A DNA stretch of 54,399 nt from Planctomycetaceae bacterium (GCA_005791575.1 SXWA01000023.1:1-54399); one strand, 5' to 3'. Positions 41,196-51,800 are shown, counted from the first letter of the stretch. Numbers and translations are program-made. Notes: generated from the sequence alone by a model not told the origin.

Positions 41196-42563
41196 ATGGC
41201 TGCACACCGTGACTCACGGCGACGGTTTCTCGAGCGGACAAGCGCGGTGGTCGGCGGGGCGCTGCTCCCCGCCGCCGGTCACGGGCTGGCGGCCGAGTCG
41301 CCGAACGACCGGCCGGTGTTTGCCACGATCGGCCTGCGCAACCAGGGGTGGACGATCACCCAGAAGTCGTTCCCGTTCGCCGATTTCGCCGCCCTCGCCG
41401 ACGTCGATGCCGGCGTCCTCGGCACCAACGTCGTGAATGTCGAAAAGGCCCAGAGCCGCAAGCCCGACGCCTACGCCGACTACCGGCGGATCCTCGAGCG
41501 CAAGGACATCGACGCAGTGATGATCGCCACCCCCGATCATTGGCACACCAAGATCGCCGTCGAGGCGATGCGGTCCGGCAAGGATGTCTACTGCGAGAAG
41601 CCGCTCACCCTGACGATCGACGAGGGCAAGCTGATCGAGCGGGTCGTCAAGGAGACCGGCCGCGTCTTCCAGGTGGGCACCATGCAGCGCACCGAATCGG
41701 AGGGACGGTTTCTCCAGGCGGTGGCGCTGGTCCGCGACGGCCGCATCGGGACCGTGAAGAAGGTCACCTGCGGCATCAACAGCATGGAGCCCTCGCCGGA
41801 GATCCCCGAGGCTCCGGTGCCCAGTGGGCTCGAGTGGGATGTCTGGCTCGGTCCGGCGCCGGCTGTTCCCTACCGGGCGCTGCCGGAGATCCGCCAGGGC
41901 TACGGCGGTGGTGTGCCGCTCTACAGCAACTGCCACTACTCGTTCCGCAATTGGCACGAATACTCCGGCGGCAAGCTCACCGACTGGGGCGCCCACCATG
42001 TCGACATCGCCTGCTGGGCCCTCGGTGCCACCGACACCGGGCCGAGCCGTGTCACCCCGCTCGACTATTCGCTGCCCGTGCCCTACAAGGCCGGCCATCC
42101 GACGGTCGCCGACCGCTACAACGCCGCGACGGAGTTCACGATCCGTGCCGCCATGCCCGGCGACGTGGAGCTGTTCATCACCAGTGGCGGCGACAATGGC
42201 ATCCTCTTCGAGGGCACGAAGGGGCGGTTTTTCGTCAATCGGGGCAAGATCACCGGCGTTCCGGTGGACGAACTGAAGGAGCGCCCGCTGCCGGAGGGGG
42301 CGATCGAGGCGGTGTATGGCGGCCCGGTGAGCGCCAATCACACGGCCAATTTCATCGCGGCCATGCGCTCGCGGAAGCAGCCGATCTCCGATGTCTGGTC
42401 GCACAATCGCATGCTCGAGATCTGCCATCTGTCCAACATCGCCATGCGCCTCGGCCGCGAGGTCGCCTGGGACCCGGCGACGAGGCAGATCGTCGGCGAT
42501 CCCGAGGCCAATGCGTTCCTCTCCCGGGAGAGTCGGGCAGGCTATCGGATCGAGGGGGCATGA
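41196..42563 (+). CDS. Gfo/Idh/MocA-family oxidoreductase with Tat-like signal
   Basis: RRRFLERTSAVVGGALLPAA; DYRRILERKDIDAVMIATPDHWHTKIAVEAMRSGKDVYCEKPLTLTIDEG; GGKLTDWGAHHVDIACWALG. Confidence 0.94.
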   Translation: MAAHRDSRRRFLERTSAVVGGALLPAAGHGLAAESPNDRPVFATIGLRNQGWTITQKSFPFADFAALADVDAGVLGTNVVNVEKAQSRKPDAYADYRRILERKDIDAVMIATPDHWHTKIAVEAMRSGKDVYCEKPLTLTIDEGKLIERVVKETGRVFQVGTMQRTESEGRFLQAVALVRDGRIGTVKKVTCGINSMEPSPEIPEAPVPSGLEWDVWLGPAPAVPYRALPEIRQGYGGGVPLYSNCHYSFRNWHEYSGGKLTDWGAHHVDIACWALGATDTGPSRVTPLDYSLPVPYKAGHPTVADRYNAATEFTIRAAMPGDVELFITSGGDNGILFEGTKGRFFVNRGKITGVPVDELKERPLPEGAIEAVYGGPVSANHTANFIAAMRSRKQPISDVWSHNRMLEICHLSNIAMRLGREVAWDPATRQIVGDPEANAFLSRESRAGYRIEGA

Positions 42564-42624
42564 CCGGGCCCTACGAGGACCTGATGCTCCTCCATGCGGC
42601 GCACCAACTCGGGTTCCTCGTGCC

Positions 42625-42703
42625 GCACGGTGCCTGGTAGCAGCACGGTGCCTGGTAGCAGCACGGTGGCCAAAGGCCAGGGATCGACTTTGACCACGGG
42701 CTG
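42625..42703 (+). repeat. Partial five-hairpin repeat, copy J, preceded by an 18-bp tandem duplication
   Basis: cacggtgcctggtagcag x2, then gtggccaaaggccagggatcgactttgaccacgggctg. Confidence 0.85.
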
Positions 42704-43972
42704 TCAGGAGAACAGGCTGAGGAACGTCGTGATCACGATGGCGTTGGTGAAGTCGATGAAGAATGCCCCGACGATCGGGGCCACGACGAAAGCCCGCGGC
42801 GCGGGGCCGAACCGCTCGACGAGCGTGTGCATCACCGCCATCGCGTTGGCCGTGGTGCCGAGCATGAAGCCGGTGAACCCGCCGGTCATCACGGCCGCAT
42901 CGTAGTCGCGGCCCATCACCGGAAACACCAGCCAGCGGCAGAACGCCGCCACCGCGACCGCCTGCAGCAGCAGGTTGACGACCAGCGGTGCGGCCAGGGC
43001 GGCGAGTTCCCAGAGCCGGAGGTTCACCAGCGCGATCGTGAGGAACAGTGTCAGACAGACCGACCCGATCCCCGCGGCGAGGTCGTGGGGGATGCGGAAC
43101 CAGCCGGTCGCGTCGTCGAGATTGCGGAGCAGCGCGCCGGCGAGCATCGCGCCGACGTAGCCGGGGAGCGTCAACCCCGCCCTGACGAATCCCGCGCTGA
43201 GGATGCCGCCGGCCGCCATCGCGACGAGCAGCGTCGTGAGCGCCTTGAGGGCATCGCGCACGTCGCCCTCCTCGTCGTGCTCGTCGACCCCGCCCGGGCC
43301 GGCGTCGGGCCCACCCGTGAGGGTTTCGGCTTCGTACACCTGTCGCGGGTGGGGGGCCGGTGGCGGCGTGGGGAGGGCGCTCCGGGGGCCGCGCGACCCG
43401 GTGCCCTGCAGCCGCTGCCGCTCGAGGAGGTGCGTGGCGATCGGCCCACCGAGGAGGCCGCCGAGCACGATGCCCGCCATCGCCGCCGCGATGGCCAGGC
43501 TCTCGGCGGCGGGAACACCCGCGGCCGCGAACTGCGGCGCGAAGGCGAGGGCCGTGGCCGGCCCGCCGGCCAGCGCCGTCGAACTCATCAGCACGCCGAG
43601 GAGCGGCGTCTCGCCGAACGCCACGGCGACGCCGATCCCGATGGCGTTCTGCACCACGGCGAGGACGGTTGCGAGGGAGAGAAAAACGAGCGCCTGGCCG
43701 CTTCCCGCCCGCAGCAGGCTGACACTCGCGCTCAAGCCGATCGAGGTGAAGAACGCCGTCATCAGCGGCGTCTGCAGAGTGGTGTCGAAACCGATCGTGG
43801 CGACCCCGGTGCCCCGGGCGAGCGTGATCAGCGACGCGACCAGCAGCCCCCCGACGACTGCCGCCGGGACGTTGTAGCGCGCCAGTGCCGGCACGGCCCT
43901 GACGACGGCGACCCCGAGGAACAGCGTCAGCCCCCCCGCGGCGAGTGTCTGGACGAGATCGAGTTGGATCAT
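42704..43972 (-). CDS. gltS: Sodium/glutamate symporter family protein
   Basis: LDLVQTLAAGGLTLFLGVAVVRAVPALARYNVPAAVVGGLLVASL; MTAFFTSIGLSASVSLLRAG; MTGGFTGFMLGTTANAMAVMHTLVERFGPAPRAFVVAPIVGAFFIDFTNAIVI. Confidence 0.88.
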   Translation of the reverse strand: MIQLDLVQTLAAGGLTLFLGVAVVRAVPALARYNVPAAVVGGLLVASLITLARGTGVATIGFDTTLQTPLMTAFFTSIGLSASVSLLRAGSGQALVFLSLATVLAVVQNAIGIGVAVAFGETPLLGVLMSSTALAGGPATALAFAPQFAAAGVPAAESLAIAAAMAGIVLGGLLGGPIATHLLERQRLQGTGSRGPRSALPTPPPAPHPRQVYEAETLTGGPDAGPGGVDEHDEEGDVRDALKALTTLLVAMAAGGILSAGFVRAGLTLPGYVGAMLAGALLRNLDDATGWFRIPHDLAAGIGSVCLTLFLTIALVNLRLWELAALAAPLVVNLLLQAVAVAAFCRWLVFPVMGRDYDAAVMTGGFTGFMLGTTANAMAVMHTLVERFGPAPRAFVVAPIVGAFFIDFTNAIVITTFLSLFS

Positions 43973-44132
43973 GGACGTCGCCCTGCATCCCGTGGCCCGG
44001 GCGAAGGATAGGATGCACCGACGCGGTTCCGCAATCGGCGTCGGCGGATCGATCATGGCTGCCACTTGCGGAGGTGAGCAGACGCGGGCCCCGTGAGCGG
44101 GGCCGGAAGATCCATCGGGCACGACCGATCGT

Positions 44133-45263
44133 TCACGCCTGCGCCGACGGTCCGGCCGGCGCATCGAGGAACAGGTCGGCGAACTCGGTGGCGTGGTCCG
44201 CCGTGCCCTCGAGATCGAACTCCTCGGCGAGCGTCGATCCGATCCACGACTGGAGCGGCCGGGCATCCCGCGCCTCCGCGGCGTGGGTGGCGACCTCGCT
44301 GGCGAGGTTGAGCAGGTCGTACACGCGGCACTTCACCGGCAGCAGTCGCTGGCGCCGCGGAGGCAATGTGTCGATGTTGGTGATCCCGTAGAACTCCTGG
44401 ATCCGACCGGTGAGCTGGTCGAACGACTCGATCACCGCCGTCTTGCGTTGCGGATCGATGAGCTTCGTCTTCACGAGGTGGCGATGGAGCAGGTGGGCCT
44501 CGCGCACGGAGGCCCACGACGCCTGCGCCGCCTGGAAACGCTCACGGAGCGCGGCATAGCCGTCGGCATGGTCGAAGCACTCGATCGCCCGGGTCAGCGT
44601 GTGGAGGGGATTGCGGCTGGCGGGCACGTCGCTGGCAAAGGCGCGGTGGTAGCCGACGACGCCGTTGACGCAGATCAGCCGCAGCAGCGCCACGTGGATC
44701 CGCGGGCTGCCGAACCCGTCCACCGGCACGTCGAGCGTGAAACGGTTCGCGAAGTCATCCCCGCCGATCGCCAGGGCCTGCGTGCCGCTCCGCGGCGTGA
44801 ACGTGCAACTGACGACGCCGTCGCGGTAGAAGGGGTTCTCGGCGCCGTGGGAGCGGACGAGGCCGCGCAGGTCGCCGATCGTCAGCAGCGGCTGATCGGG
44901 GTGCGAGACGGCGAGGGCCACCGGCGGCCCCTTCGCGGGGTGCTCCACCATCACGCGGAGGCGGTCGTCCCGCGAGACGTCGCAGATCCGCTGGAAGACC
45001 TCCTCGGGGCGGAAGTAGCGGAACGTGCTCGCGCCGAACCGGTAGCGTGCGAACACCGACTTCCAGAACCGCGGGGAGACGACGCACTGCGCGCCGTCGA
45101 TGTCGACGAGAGCGCGGTCGGGCAGAGTCGTCTCGCCACGCCGGCCCGCCGATCCGCCCGGGGCGGCGCTCACCTTCAGTCGGCCGAGCGTCGTCACGTA
45201 CGGCTCGACACGCACCCGCCCGTCGCCGTTTCCGTCACCGTTTCCGATTCCCTGCCCGACCAT
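44133..45263 (-). CDS. DUF932-like protein
   Basis: LRVMVEHPAKGPPVALAVSHPDQPLLTIGDL...RIHVALLRLICVNGVVGYHRAF... resembles phage/plasmid DUF932 proteins; tentative. Confidence 0.55.
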   Translation of the reverse strand: MVGQGIGNGDGNGDGRVRVEPYVTTLGRLKVSAAPGGSAGRRGETTLPDRALVDIDGAQCVVSPRFWKSVFARYRFGASTFRYFRPEEVFQRICDVSRDDRLRVMVEHPAKGPPVALAVSHPDQPLLTIGDLRGLVRSHGAENPFYRDGVVSCTFTPRSGTQALAIGGDDFANRFTLDVPVDGFGSPRIHVALLRLICVNGVVGYHRAFASDVPASRNPLHTLTRAIECFDHADGYAALRERFQAAQASWASVREAHLLHRHLVKTKLIDPQRKTAVIESFDQLTGRIQEFYGITNIDTLPPRRQRLLPVKCRVYDLLNLASEVATHAAEARDARPLQSWIGSTLAEEFDLEGTADHATEFADLFLDAPAGPSAQA

Positions 45264-45325
45264 GATGCAGCCCTCCCTGTTGCCCGTCGAATCCTCTCAC
45301 CCGATCCACCCGCTCCGTCCCCGTC

Positions 45326-46687
45326 TCACCATGTGCCGTCGTCGATCCACGATGCCTGCTTCTCGCGCCGCGGGCGCTCGAAGCGGTCGCGCGCCTCCTC
45401 GAGGCGGTAGTTCCAGCTCCGGATGGCGCGGAGACCGGGCCGGCGCGGTCGCCGCCCGCGTCGCGCGGAGCCCTTGGTTCCCAGCTCCTCGGCTTTCGAG
45501 ATCCGCACGAGCAATTCGAGCATCCGTGTGGTGGCCCGTTCGACGCGGTCGTTGAGGCCGATCGAGTGCCAGCCGTCGTCGGTCTGCACGTACTGCACGG
45601 CGGGCGTGGCCGTCGCGGTGAACGGATGCTTCGTGGCCCGGCACTGGACGATTTGCTTGAGCGGCACACCCTCCACACGGCGGAGCACGCGACCGGCCAT
45701 CTGCACGGCCGGCCCCTTGCCCGACGGGCGGCAGAAGACGGTCTCCAGGCCGGGGCAGTCGAAGCCCTCGGCGAGCACCGCGACGGAGAGGATGACCGTG
45801 CAGGCGCCCTGCTCGAAGCGCTCGATCTGCGCCTCCCGGTCGCTCGAGCCGGTGACGACCTCGCAGGCCACGCCAGCCGCCGCGAGGAGCGCCGCGCAGG
45901 CCCGGCACTCGGCGATCGTCCGGAAGAAGACGAGCGAGCGGCCCCAGCGCCTCGGTTCGCGGAGCCAGGTGGCGGCGACCGACTCGGGGGAATACGACGC
46001 GATCGTGTGGTGGGCGAACGGGCTCAGGAAGCCGTCGAGGACGAGTTGGCGGATCCCGGCGTCGCGGACCGACCGCTCGAAGCAGAGGCCATGGCGGTCG
46101 GCGCGCCATGGGGTGGCGGAGAGCCCGAGCACCTTCTTGGCACCGACGGCCGCGTGGAGGGTGGCCATGCTCCGCGTGGCGTCGTGCTGGGCCTCGTCGA
46201 CCACGAGCAGATCGGCGGCGGGTGGGTTGCGGTCGAACATCGAGACGGTCGCGAGGTCGACACCGAACCCGCGCTCCTCGTTCTCCCGTTGCACCTGGGC
46301 GAGCAGGGTGCGCCGCATCGCGGTCCAAGCGACGCGCATGCCGAGGCATTCCTGCGCCCACTTGGCGACGAGCAGGCCGATCACGGTCTTGCCGCTGCCG
46401 GTCGGGCTCTCGACGATCACCGACCGTGCTGCGGGCAGGGTGACGTGGCGGTCGGCATGCGGGCCCGAGAGCATCTCGATGACACGGCTGACGACGCGCT
46501 TCTGGTAGTCGCGGGCCTCGATGCGGACGCTGGCGGCGAGGGTGGTGACGAGGCGATCGAGCGCGTCTGCCGGGCCGGCGCCGGCACTGTCGGTCGCCGC
46601 CGCCACCAGTGCCGCGGGCGCGGTTGCGCGGCGCCGCGTGCGCAGCGTGGTGGCCGGCGATCGGGAGCGGCGGCGGGTTGTGGGCAT
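45326..46687 (-). CDS. SF2 DEAD/DEAH-type helicase
   Basis: YQKRVVSRV; ESPTGSGKTVIGLLVAKW (Walker A); LLVVDEAQHD (DEAQ); LGLSATPWR (motif III); GKGPAVQMAGRVLRR (motif VI). Confidence 0.92.
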   Translation of the reverse strand: MPTTRRRSRSPATTLRTRRRATAPAALVAAATDSAGAGPADALDRLVTTLAASVRIEARDYQKRVVSRVIEMLSGPHADRHVTLPAARSVIVESPTGSGKTVIGLLVAKWAQECLGMRVAWTAMRRTLLAQVQRENEERGFGVDLATVSMFDRNPPAADLLVVDEAQHDATRSMATLHAAVGAKKVLGLSATPWRADRHGLCFERSVRDAGIRQLVLDGFLSPFAHHTIASYSPESVAATWLREPRRWGRSLVFFRTIAECRACAALLAAAGVACEVVTGSSDREAQIERFEQGACTVILSVAVLAEGFDCPGLETVFCRPSGKGPAVQMAGRVLRRVEGVPLKQIVQCRATKHPFTATATPAVQYVQTDDGWHSIGLNDRVERATTRMLELLVRISKAEELGTKGSARRGRRPRRPGLRAIRSWNYRLEEARDRFERPRREKQASWIDDGTW

Positions 46688-47005
46688 GATCGGGCTCCGC
46701 TGGCGGGCTGGCCGTGGGGAGGGCCAGCCGTGGCTGCCGGGGGTGTGGCCGCGTCGCGGTCGCTCGAACGGAGCGCGCGGTCGGCGCTTCGTGGGCGATC
46801 GCACGGGATCGACGTCGACGGGAGCTGCGGACGCTCGCGTGGCGACGATGGCGACGATTGTCGGTGGGCTCGTGTCGGTGGGCCTCGCGCCTCACCGGAC
46901 CGTTCTGCCCAGCGTACCGCCACTCTCGCGAAGATTCCCCCCTGGCAAGATGGGTAAGCGCTTTTTCAGGGGGGAGCGGGTGACGAGGGCCCGTGGAGGG
47001 GGTAC

Positions 47006-48415
47006 TCAGCCACCGCCGGGCGGTCGGGTGTCGATCCGCTGGAGCGCGGCGTCGGTGCGGATGTAGAGGGCGCCGTCGACGGCCGCCGGCGTGGCGAAGA
47101 TGCGGCCGTCGAGCGTGTTGGTCGCCTCGAGTGCGAAGGTGCGACCGGGGACGATCACCGACGTCGCCCCCTCCTGGTTGGACACGTAGATGTGCCCCCC
47201 AGCGGCAAGCGGCGACGAGCAGAAGTTGCCCCCCAATCGCTCGCTCCACACGACGTCGCCGGTCCGCGCGTCGAGGCAGGTGGCGATCCCCTTGTCACCC
47301 ACCATGTAGAGTTCGTTTCCGACGACCAGCGGCGAGGGGATCGTCGGCACCCCCTTCTTCACACGCCAGACGACCTCGGGGGTGGTCCCGACCACCTTCA
47401 CCGCGAGCAGCTCCGCCTGCATGTAGCCGGTGATCATGTAGATCAGGCCATGTGCCGTCACGGGGCGCGGCACGGTCGAGAAGCCGAGCACGCCGTAGCC
47501 GAGTTTCCAAAGCTCGCGGCCGGTGGCGGGATCGTAGCCGTAGAGCCAGTCCGCGCCGGGCGACACGAGCACGTCGCGGCCGTCGAGTTCTGCGACCAGC
47601 GGCGTGCCGTAGGCCTTGCGGAGCTGGGGATCGTCACGCAGCGTGCCCGATCGCGGCGTCCGCCAGGCGACGTCGCCGGAACGGGTGTCGAAGGCCACCA
47701 CCTCCTGCCGGTCCTTGCCGTCGCAGTGGACGATGAGCCGGTCATGCCACAGCACCGGCGTGCTGCCCGGGCCGTTTTCGTGGTCGAGGCGGATGGCGCG
47801 CGACGTCCAGACGACGATCGCGGTGGCGGTGTCGATGCACGCGGTGCCGAAATCGCCGAAGTGGCAGTAGAGCCGGCCGGCATCGAGCACCGGCGACGGG
47901 GAGGCATAGGAGTTGAGGGTGTGGATCGGCTGTGGATCCTCGACGGCGAACAGTTCCACGTCGTGGAGCAGACGGCCCGTCGCCCGGTCGACGCACAGGG
48001 CGTGGAGCCGCACCGTCCCCGCCACGTTGACCGGCTCGCCCGCGGTGCGACCCGCCAGCCGGCGAGCGCGGGCTTCAGCCGAGGGCTCCACTTCGATCGC
48101 CGTCGTCAGCCAGATCTGGTCGCCGGCGATGACCGGCGAAGACCACCCGCGCCCGGGGAGGGGGGTCTTCCAGGCGACGTTGTCCTGCTCGCTCCAGGCG
48201 ACGGGGAATGGCCCGGCGGAGCCATGGCCCTGGCCATCGGGGCCGCGCCACTGCGGCCACTCGGCCCCGGCAGCGATGCCGACGGCCATCACGAACCCCG
48301 TGGCGACTGCCCCGAACGAGGCGACCCGCGGGAGAAAACCGGGAACATGGTGATCGGTCACGGGGGCGCCTGCAGGCTCTGTTCGGGGGCGGTCACACGT
48401 CGCTGCACCCCGCAT
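47006..48415 (-). CDS. Secreted PQQ-like beta-propeller protein
   Basis: EWPQWRGPDGQGHGSAGPFPVAWSEQDNVAWKTPLPGRGWSSPVIAGDQIWLTTA; repeated blades. Start uncertain. Confidence 0.88.
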   Translation of the reverse strand: MRGAATCDRPRTEPAGAPVTDHHVPGFLPRVASFGAVATGFVMAVGIAAGAEWPQWRGPDGQGHGSAGPFPVAWSEQDNVAWKTPLPGRGWSSPVIAGDQIWLTTAIEVEPSAEARARRLAGRTAGEPVNVAGTVRLHALCVDRATGRLLHDVELFAVEDPQPIHTLNSYASPSPVLDAGRLYCHFGDFGTACIDTATAIVVWTSRAIRLDHENGPGSTPVLWHDRLIVHCDGKDRQEVVAFDTRSGDVAWRTPRSGTLRDDPQLRKAYGTPLVAELDGRDVLVSPGADWLYGYDPATGRELWKLGYGVLGFSTVPRPVTAHGLIYMITGYMQAELLAVKVVGTTPEVVWRVKKGVPTIPSPLVVGNELYMVGDKGIATCLDARTGDVVWSERLGGNFCSSPLAAGGHIYVSNQEGATSVIVPGRTFALEATNTLDGRIFATPAAVDGALYIRTDAALQRIDTRPPGGG

Positions 48416-48467
48416 TCTGTGCGGGCCCGGAGGAGGGCGTCCACTGCGGCCTGGTCGGCCATGGCGA

Positions 48468-48770
48468 TCAGCGCTTCCGTGGTGACCGCGGCCCGGATCG
48501 CTCGCCCCCGGAGGGCGGATTCACGAGTTCCAGCTTCGTGCGCCGCGGCAATTGCTTGATCGCCGCCTCACGCTTCAGTGCCATCGACCGCGAGGGCTGC
48601 GGCTCGGAGTGGACGAGTCGCACCGGCAGGCGGCTGCGGGTGTAGCGGGAGGCGCGGCCGGCGGCATGGGCGCGGAGTCGGCGCGCCAGGTCAGTGGTGA
48701 TCCCGGTGTAGAGCGATCCATCGCGGCAGCGGAGGATGTAGACGACCCAGGGGCTCGGGGCGGGGTTCAT
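48468..48770 (-). CDS. GIY-YIG nuclease-family protein
   Basis: WVVYILRCRDGSLYTGITTDLARRLRAHAAG. Confidence 0.93.
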   Translation of the reverse strand: MNPAPSPWVVYILRCRDGSLYTGITTDLARRLRAHAAGRASRYTRSRLPVRLVHSEPQPSRSMALKREAAIKQLPRRTKLELVNPPSGGERSGPRSPRKR

Positions 48771-48792
48771 CGGTGGGCCGGCAGACTGGCGA

Positions 48793-50124
48793 TCACGGTC
48801 CACTCGGTGGGGGGGCGGGCGGTGGTGACCGCTTGGCGGCCTTGCTCGCATGGCGTCCGCTCCCGTCGCCGTCGTCGAGCACGCCGCCGGCCGGATCGAG
48901 GGCCGCCAGCGCGGCGGCGAGCCGCTGGCGCGCCTCCCGGCTGGTGTCGGTGTCGTCGGCCGGGGGCACCAGCGGCTCGGTGAAGGGGGCGTCGCGCATG
49001 TCGAACAGGTCCCCCTTCTGGTCGAGCTTCCATCCGGTGTCGCGCACGTACCAACTCCGGGCGAGCTGGACGAAGGCCCACGGCCGTGGCCGGGCCGGCA
49101 AGCCGCGGAGCTGCGCGGCGAAACTGTGGCCGTCGATCATGTGGCCGGCGGGGAGTGTCGCGCCGGCGAGCTCGGCGAACGTGGGCACGAAGTCGGTGGA
49201 GTCGATCACGTCGGCGGACACGTCTCCCGCGCGGGTCGTACCCGGCCAGTTGACGATCAGTGGCACGAGCGCTCCCCCCTCGAGCATCGAGCCCTTCTGG
49301 CCGGCGAGCCGCCGGCCGCCGATGGTGGCCTCGTCGGCGTGCGCCTCGCCGGTGCCGTTGTCACCCATGAAGACGACGAGCGTCTGCTCGCGGAGTCCGA
49401 GCCGCTCGAGCGCCGCGACCAGCCTGCCGACGAGCGTGTCCATGTAGGCGATGTTGTCGGCGAGGAGGTCGTCGGGGGCCGGCCCGCTGTCGGGGGTGCG
49501 CGCGAGGTCCGAGTGGACGTGGGACAATGAGTAGTAAACGAAGAACGGCTCGTCGCGGTGGCGGGTGATGAAATCGACCACGTGGGCGTGCATCAGATCC
49601 GGGAGGTACTGGCCGTCGGCGAGAGGGTGTTCCCGACCGTCGACCCGATAGGTGCGGGCCTTGGCGGTCGTGTTCCAGTAGACGCCGCTCCCGCGGAAGG
49701 TGAGTGAGTCGTCGAAGCCGAATGCGGCAGGCTGCAGCGGAAGCTGGCCCCACTTGCCGACGCAGGCGCTCACGTATCCGGCCCGGGCGAGATGGGCCGG
49801 GATCATCGGCTCGGCCTCCGGACGCATCCTGCCGACGGCGTCCTGATTGGTGGCGCCGGTGCGGAACGGATACCGCCCGGTCATCACGAGGGCCCGTGAG
49901 GGGCCGCAGAGGGGGGCGGTGTAGGCACGCGTGAAGCGGATGCCACCGGCGGCCAGCGCGTCGAGGTGCGGCGTGCGGTAGCGGTCGGCACCGTAACATC
50001 CGACGTTGCCGATGCCGAGGTCGTCGGCGAGGATGAAGATGATGTTGGGCTTCGGGGGGGCAGGGGTCGCGGTGCCCGAGAGGCAGGCGCAGGCAAAGGC
50101 GATCGCGGCGAAGACGCGCGTCAT
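48793..50124 (-). CDS. Sulfatase (arylsulfatase family)
   Basis: KPNIIFILADDLGIGNVGCYGADRYRTPHLDALAAGGIRFTRAYTAPLCGPSRALVMTGRYPFRTG; CxPSR formylglycine motif. Confidence 0.95.
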   Translation of the reverse strand: MTRVFAAIAFACACLSGTATPAPPKPNIIFILADDLGIGNVGCYGADRYRTPHLDALAAGGIRFTRAYTAPLCGPSRALVMTGRYPFRTGATNQDAVGRMRPEAEPMIPAHLARAGYVSACVGKWGQLPLQPAAFGFDDSLTFRGSGVYWNTTAKARTYRVDGREHPLADGQYLPDLMHAHVVDFITRHRDEPFFVYYSLSHVHSDLARTPDSGPAPDDLLADNIAYMDTLVGRLVAALERLGLREQTLVVFMGDNGTGEAHADEATIGGRRLAGQKGSMLEGGALVPLIVNWPGTTRAGDVSADVIDSTDFVPTFAELAGATLPAGHMIDGHSFAAQLRGLPARPRPWAFVQLARSWYVRDTGWKLDQKGDLFDMRDAPFTEPLVPPADDTDTSREARQRLAAALAALDPAGGVLDDGDGSGRHASKAAKRSPPPAPPPSGP

Positions 50125-50244
50125 GGCTGGGCACCGTGGCGGTGGAGGGTTTGGCAGGAGGCCGGAAACGAACGGACCGATGATATCGCGCCGCGCCGCA
50201 CTTCCGGCGGCCGGGGTCGGCTCGGCAGTGGGTATGCTGCCGCC

Positions 50245-51714
50245 ATGACGACTCCCTCACGCCGCCGGGTGCTCCGCCGTGCCGCCGCCGTCGCGGGTGG
50301 CGGATTCTTCGCCGCTGCCGGCGTGGGGCACGCGGTGGCACGGCAAGCGCGGATCGACCCCGACGCCCTTTCCCGCCTGCGCGGCGCGCTCGCCGGCCGA
50401 CTCGTCGTGCCCGATGACGACGGTTATGCCGCCGCCCGCCGGGTCTTCTACTGGAATCCGCGCACCGAGACCCTGCCCACCGCGATCGTGCGGTGTGCGA
50501 GCGAGGACGACGTGGCGCGGGCCGTCGAGTTCGCCCGCCGGCACGATCTGGAAATCGCCGTCCGTGCCGGCGGACATGCCCACCTCGGCTGGGGCGGCTC
50601 GAATGGGCTGGTGATCGATCTGGCGCCGCTCGCGTGGATCACGGTTGATCCGCTGCGCCGGGTCGTCCATGCCGGCGCCGGCGCACTCGGCGGTGCGATC
50701 GCGCGCGCCGCCGCGGCCGCGGGGCTCGTGCCGGTGCTCGGGCAGTGCCCCGGTGTCGGCGCCACCGGGGTGATCCTCGGCGGCGGCCTCGGCTGGCTCG
50801 CGGGATCGTTCGGCGCGTGCTGCGACAGTCTTCTCGGCGCCCGCCTGGTGACCGCCGACTCGCGGACGGTCACCGTCGACGGTGGCCGCGCCCCGGATCT
50901 CCTCTGGGGGCTGCGTGGCGCGGGTGCCAACTTCGGCGTCACCACGTCGTTCACGGCGCGGCTCCATCCGCTCGGCCGGGTTCTCGGCGGCGACATCCAC
51001 TATGCCGTGGCCGATGCCCGGGCCGTCCTCCGCGGCTTCCGCGCTTTGATGGAGTCGGCCCCCGATTCCCTCCAGGCGACGCTCAACCTCACCCCCGGTC
51101 CGCGCGGGCTGTTCGTCAGCCTCTGCCAGTCGGGTGACGAAGCGGCGGCGGAACGCACGCTCCACATGCTCCGCACGATCGCCCGACCGACGCGCGAGGC
51201 GGTGCGTTGGCAGCCGTACGCCGACCTCGCCGAGAAGGCGGCGGCCACCAACCCGGGCGACGCCCCGGCCCCGGCGTGGCGCGCGATCGAGACGGTCTAC
51301 CGCGACAGCATCGACGACGAAATCATCGGGATCATCGTCGACCAACTTGGCCGCGCGACCCCCGACACGATCCTCGGTCTGAGCCACTTCATGCACGGCG
51401 CGGTCTGCAGGGTGGAGCCGACCGCGACCGCCTTCCCGCACCGCCGGGCCCATTCCGTCCACCTGCGCCTGGCGACCACATGGAGCGATCCGCGCCACTC
51501 CGATGAGCGGTTCGCGCAGGGGGAGGAGTGGCGGCGCCTCCTCCGGCCCGCGGCCGACGAACGGATCTATGCCAATTACCAGACCTATGTGGCGCCGGCC
51601 GGCGCGGCGGCCGTGTTCGGCGACAACCACGCCCGACTGGTGGCGTTGAAGACGATCCACGACCCGGACAACACGTTCCGCCGGAATGCCAACGTCGCCC
51701 CGGCACGGGGGTGA
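50245..51714 (+). CDS. FAD-linked oxidase (FAD_binding_4/BBE type) with Tat-like signal
   Basis: RRRVLRRAAAVAGGGFFAAAG; AVRAGGHAHLGWGGSNGLVIDLAPL; GQCPGVGATGVILGGGLGWLAGSFGACCDSLLGARLVTAD; C-terminal IYANYQTYV. Confidence 0.9.
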   Translation: MTTPSRRRVLRRAAAVAGGGFFAAAGVGHAVARQARIDPDALSRLRGALAGRLVVPDDDGYAAARRVFYWNPRTETLPTAIVRCASEDDVARAVEFARRHDLEIAVRAGGHAHLGWGGSNGLVIDLAPLAWITVDPLRRVVHAGAGALGGAIARAAAAAGLVPVLGQCPGVGATGVILGGGLGWLAGSFGACCDSLLGARLVTADSRTVTVDGGRAPDLLWGLRGAGANFGVTTSFTARLHPLGRVLGGDIHYAVADARAVLRGFRALMESAPDSLQATLNLTPGPRGLFVSLCQSGDEAAAERTLHMLRTIARPTREAVRWQPYADLAEKAAATNPGDAPAPAWRAIETVYRDSIDDEIIGIIVDQLGRATPDTILGLSHFMHGAVCRVEPTATAFPHRRAHSVHLRLATTWSDPRHSDERFAQGEEWRRLLRPAADERIYANYQTYVAPAGAAAVFGDNHARLVALKTIHDPDNTFRRNANVAPARG

Positions 51715-51731
51715 GGAACGGTTCCGGTCGG

Positions 51732-51770
51732 CAGCCGGTGGCCCACGTCCATCCATGGCCCTTGGCCACC
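51732..51770 (-). repeat. Partial five-hairpin repeat, copy K (terminal hairpin only)
   Basis: cagccggtggcccacgtccatccatggcccttggccacc. Confidence 0.65.
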
Positions 51771-51800
51771 CCTGCCGACGCGCGCGACAGGCGTGGGGTG

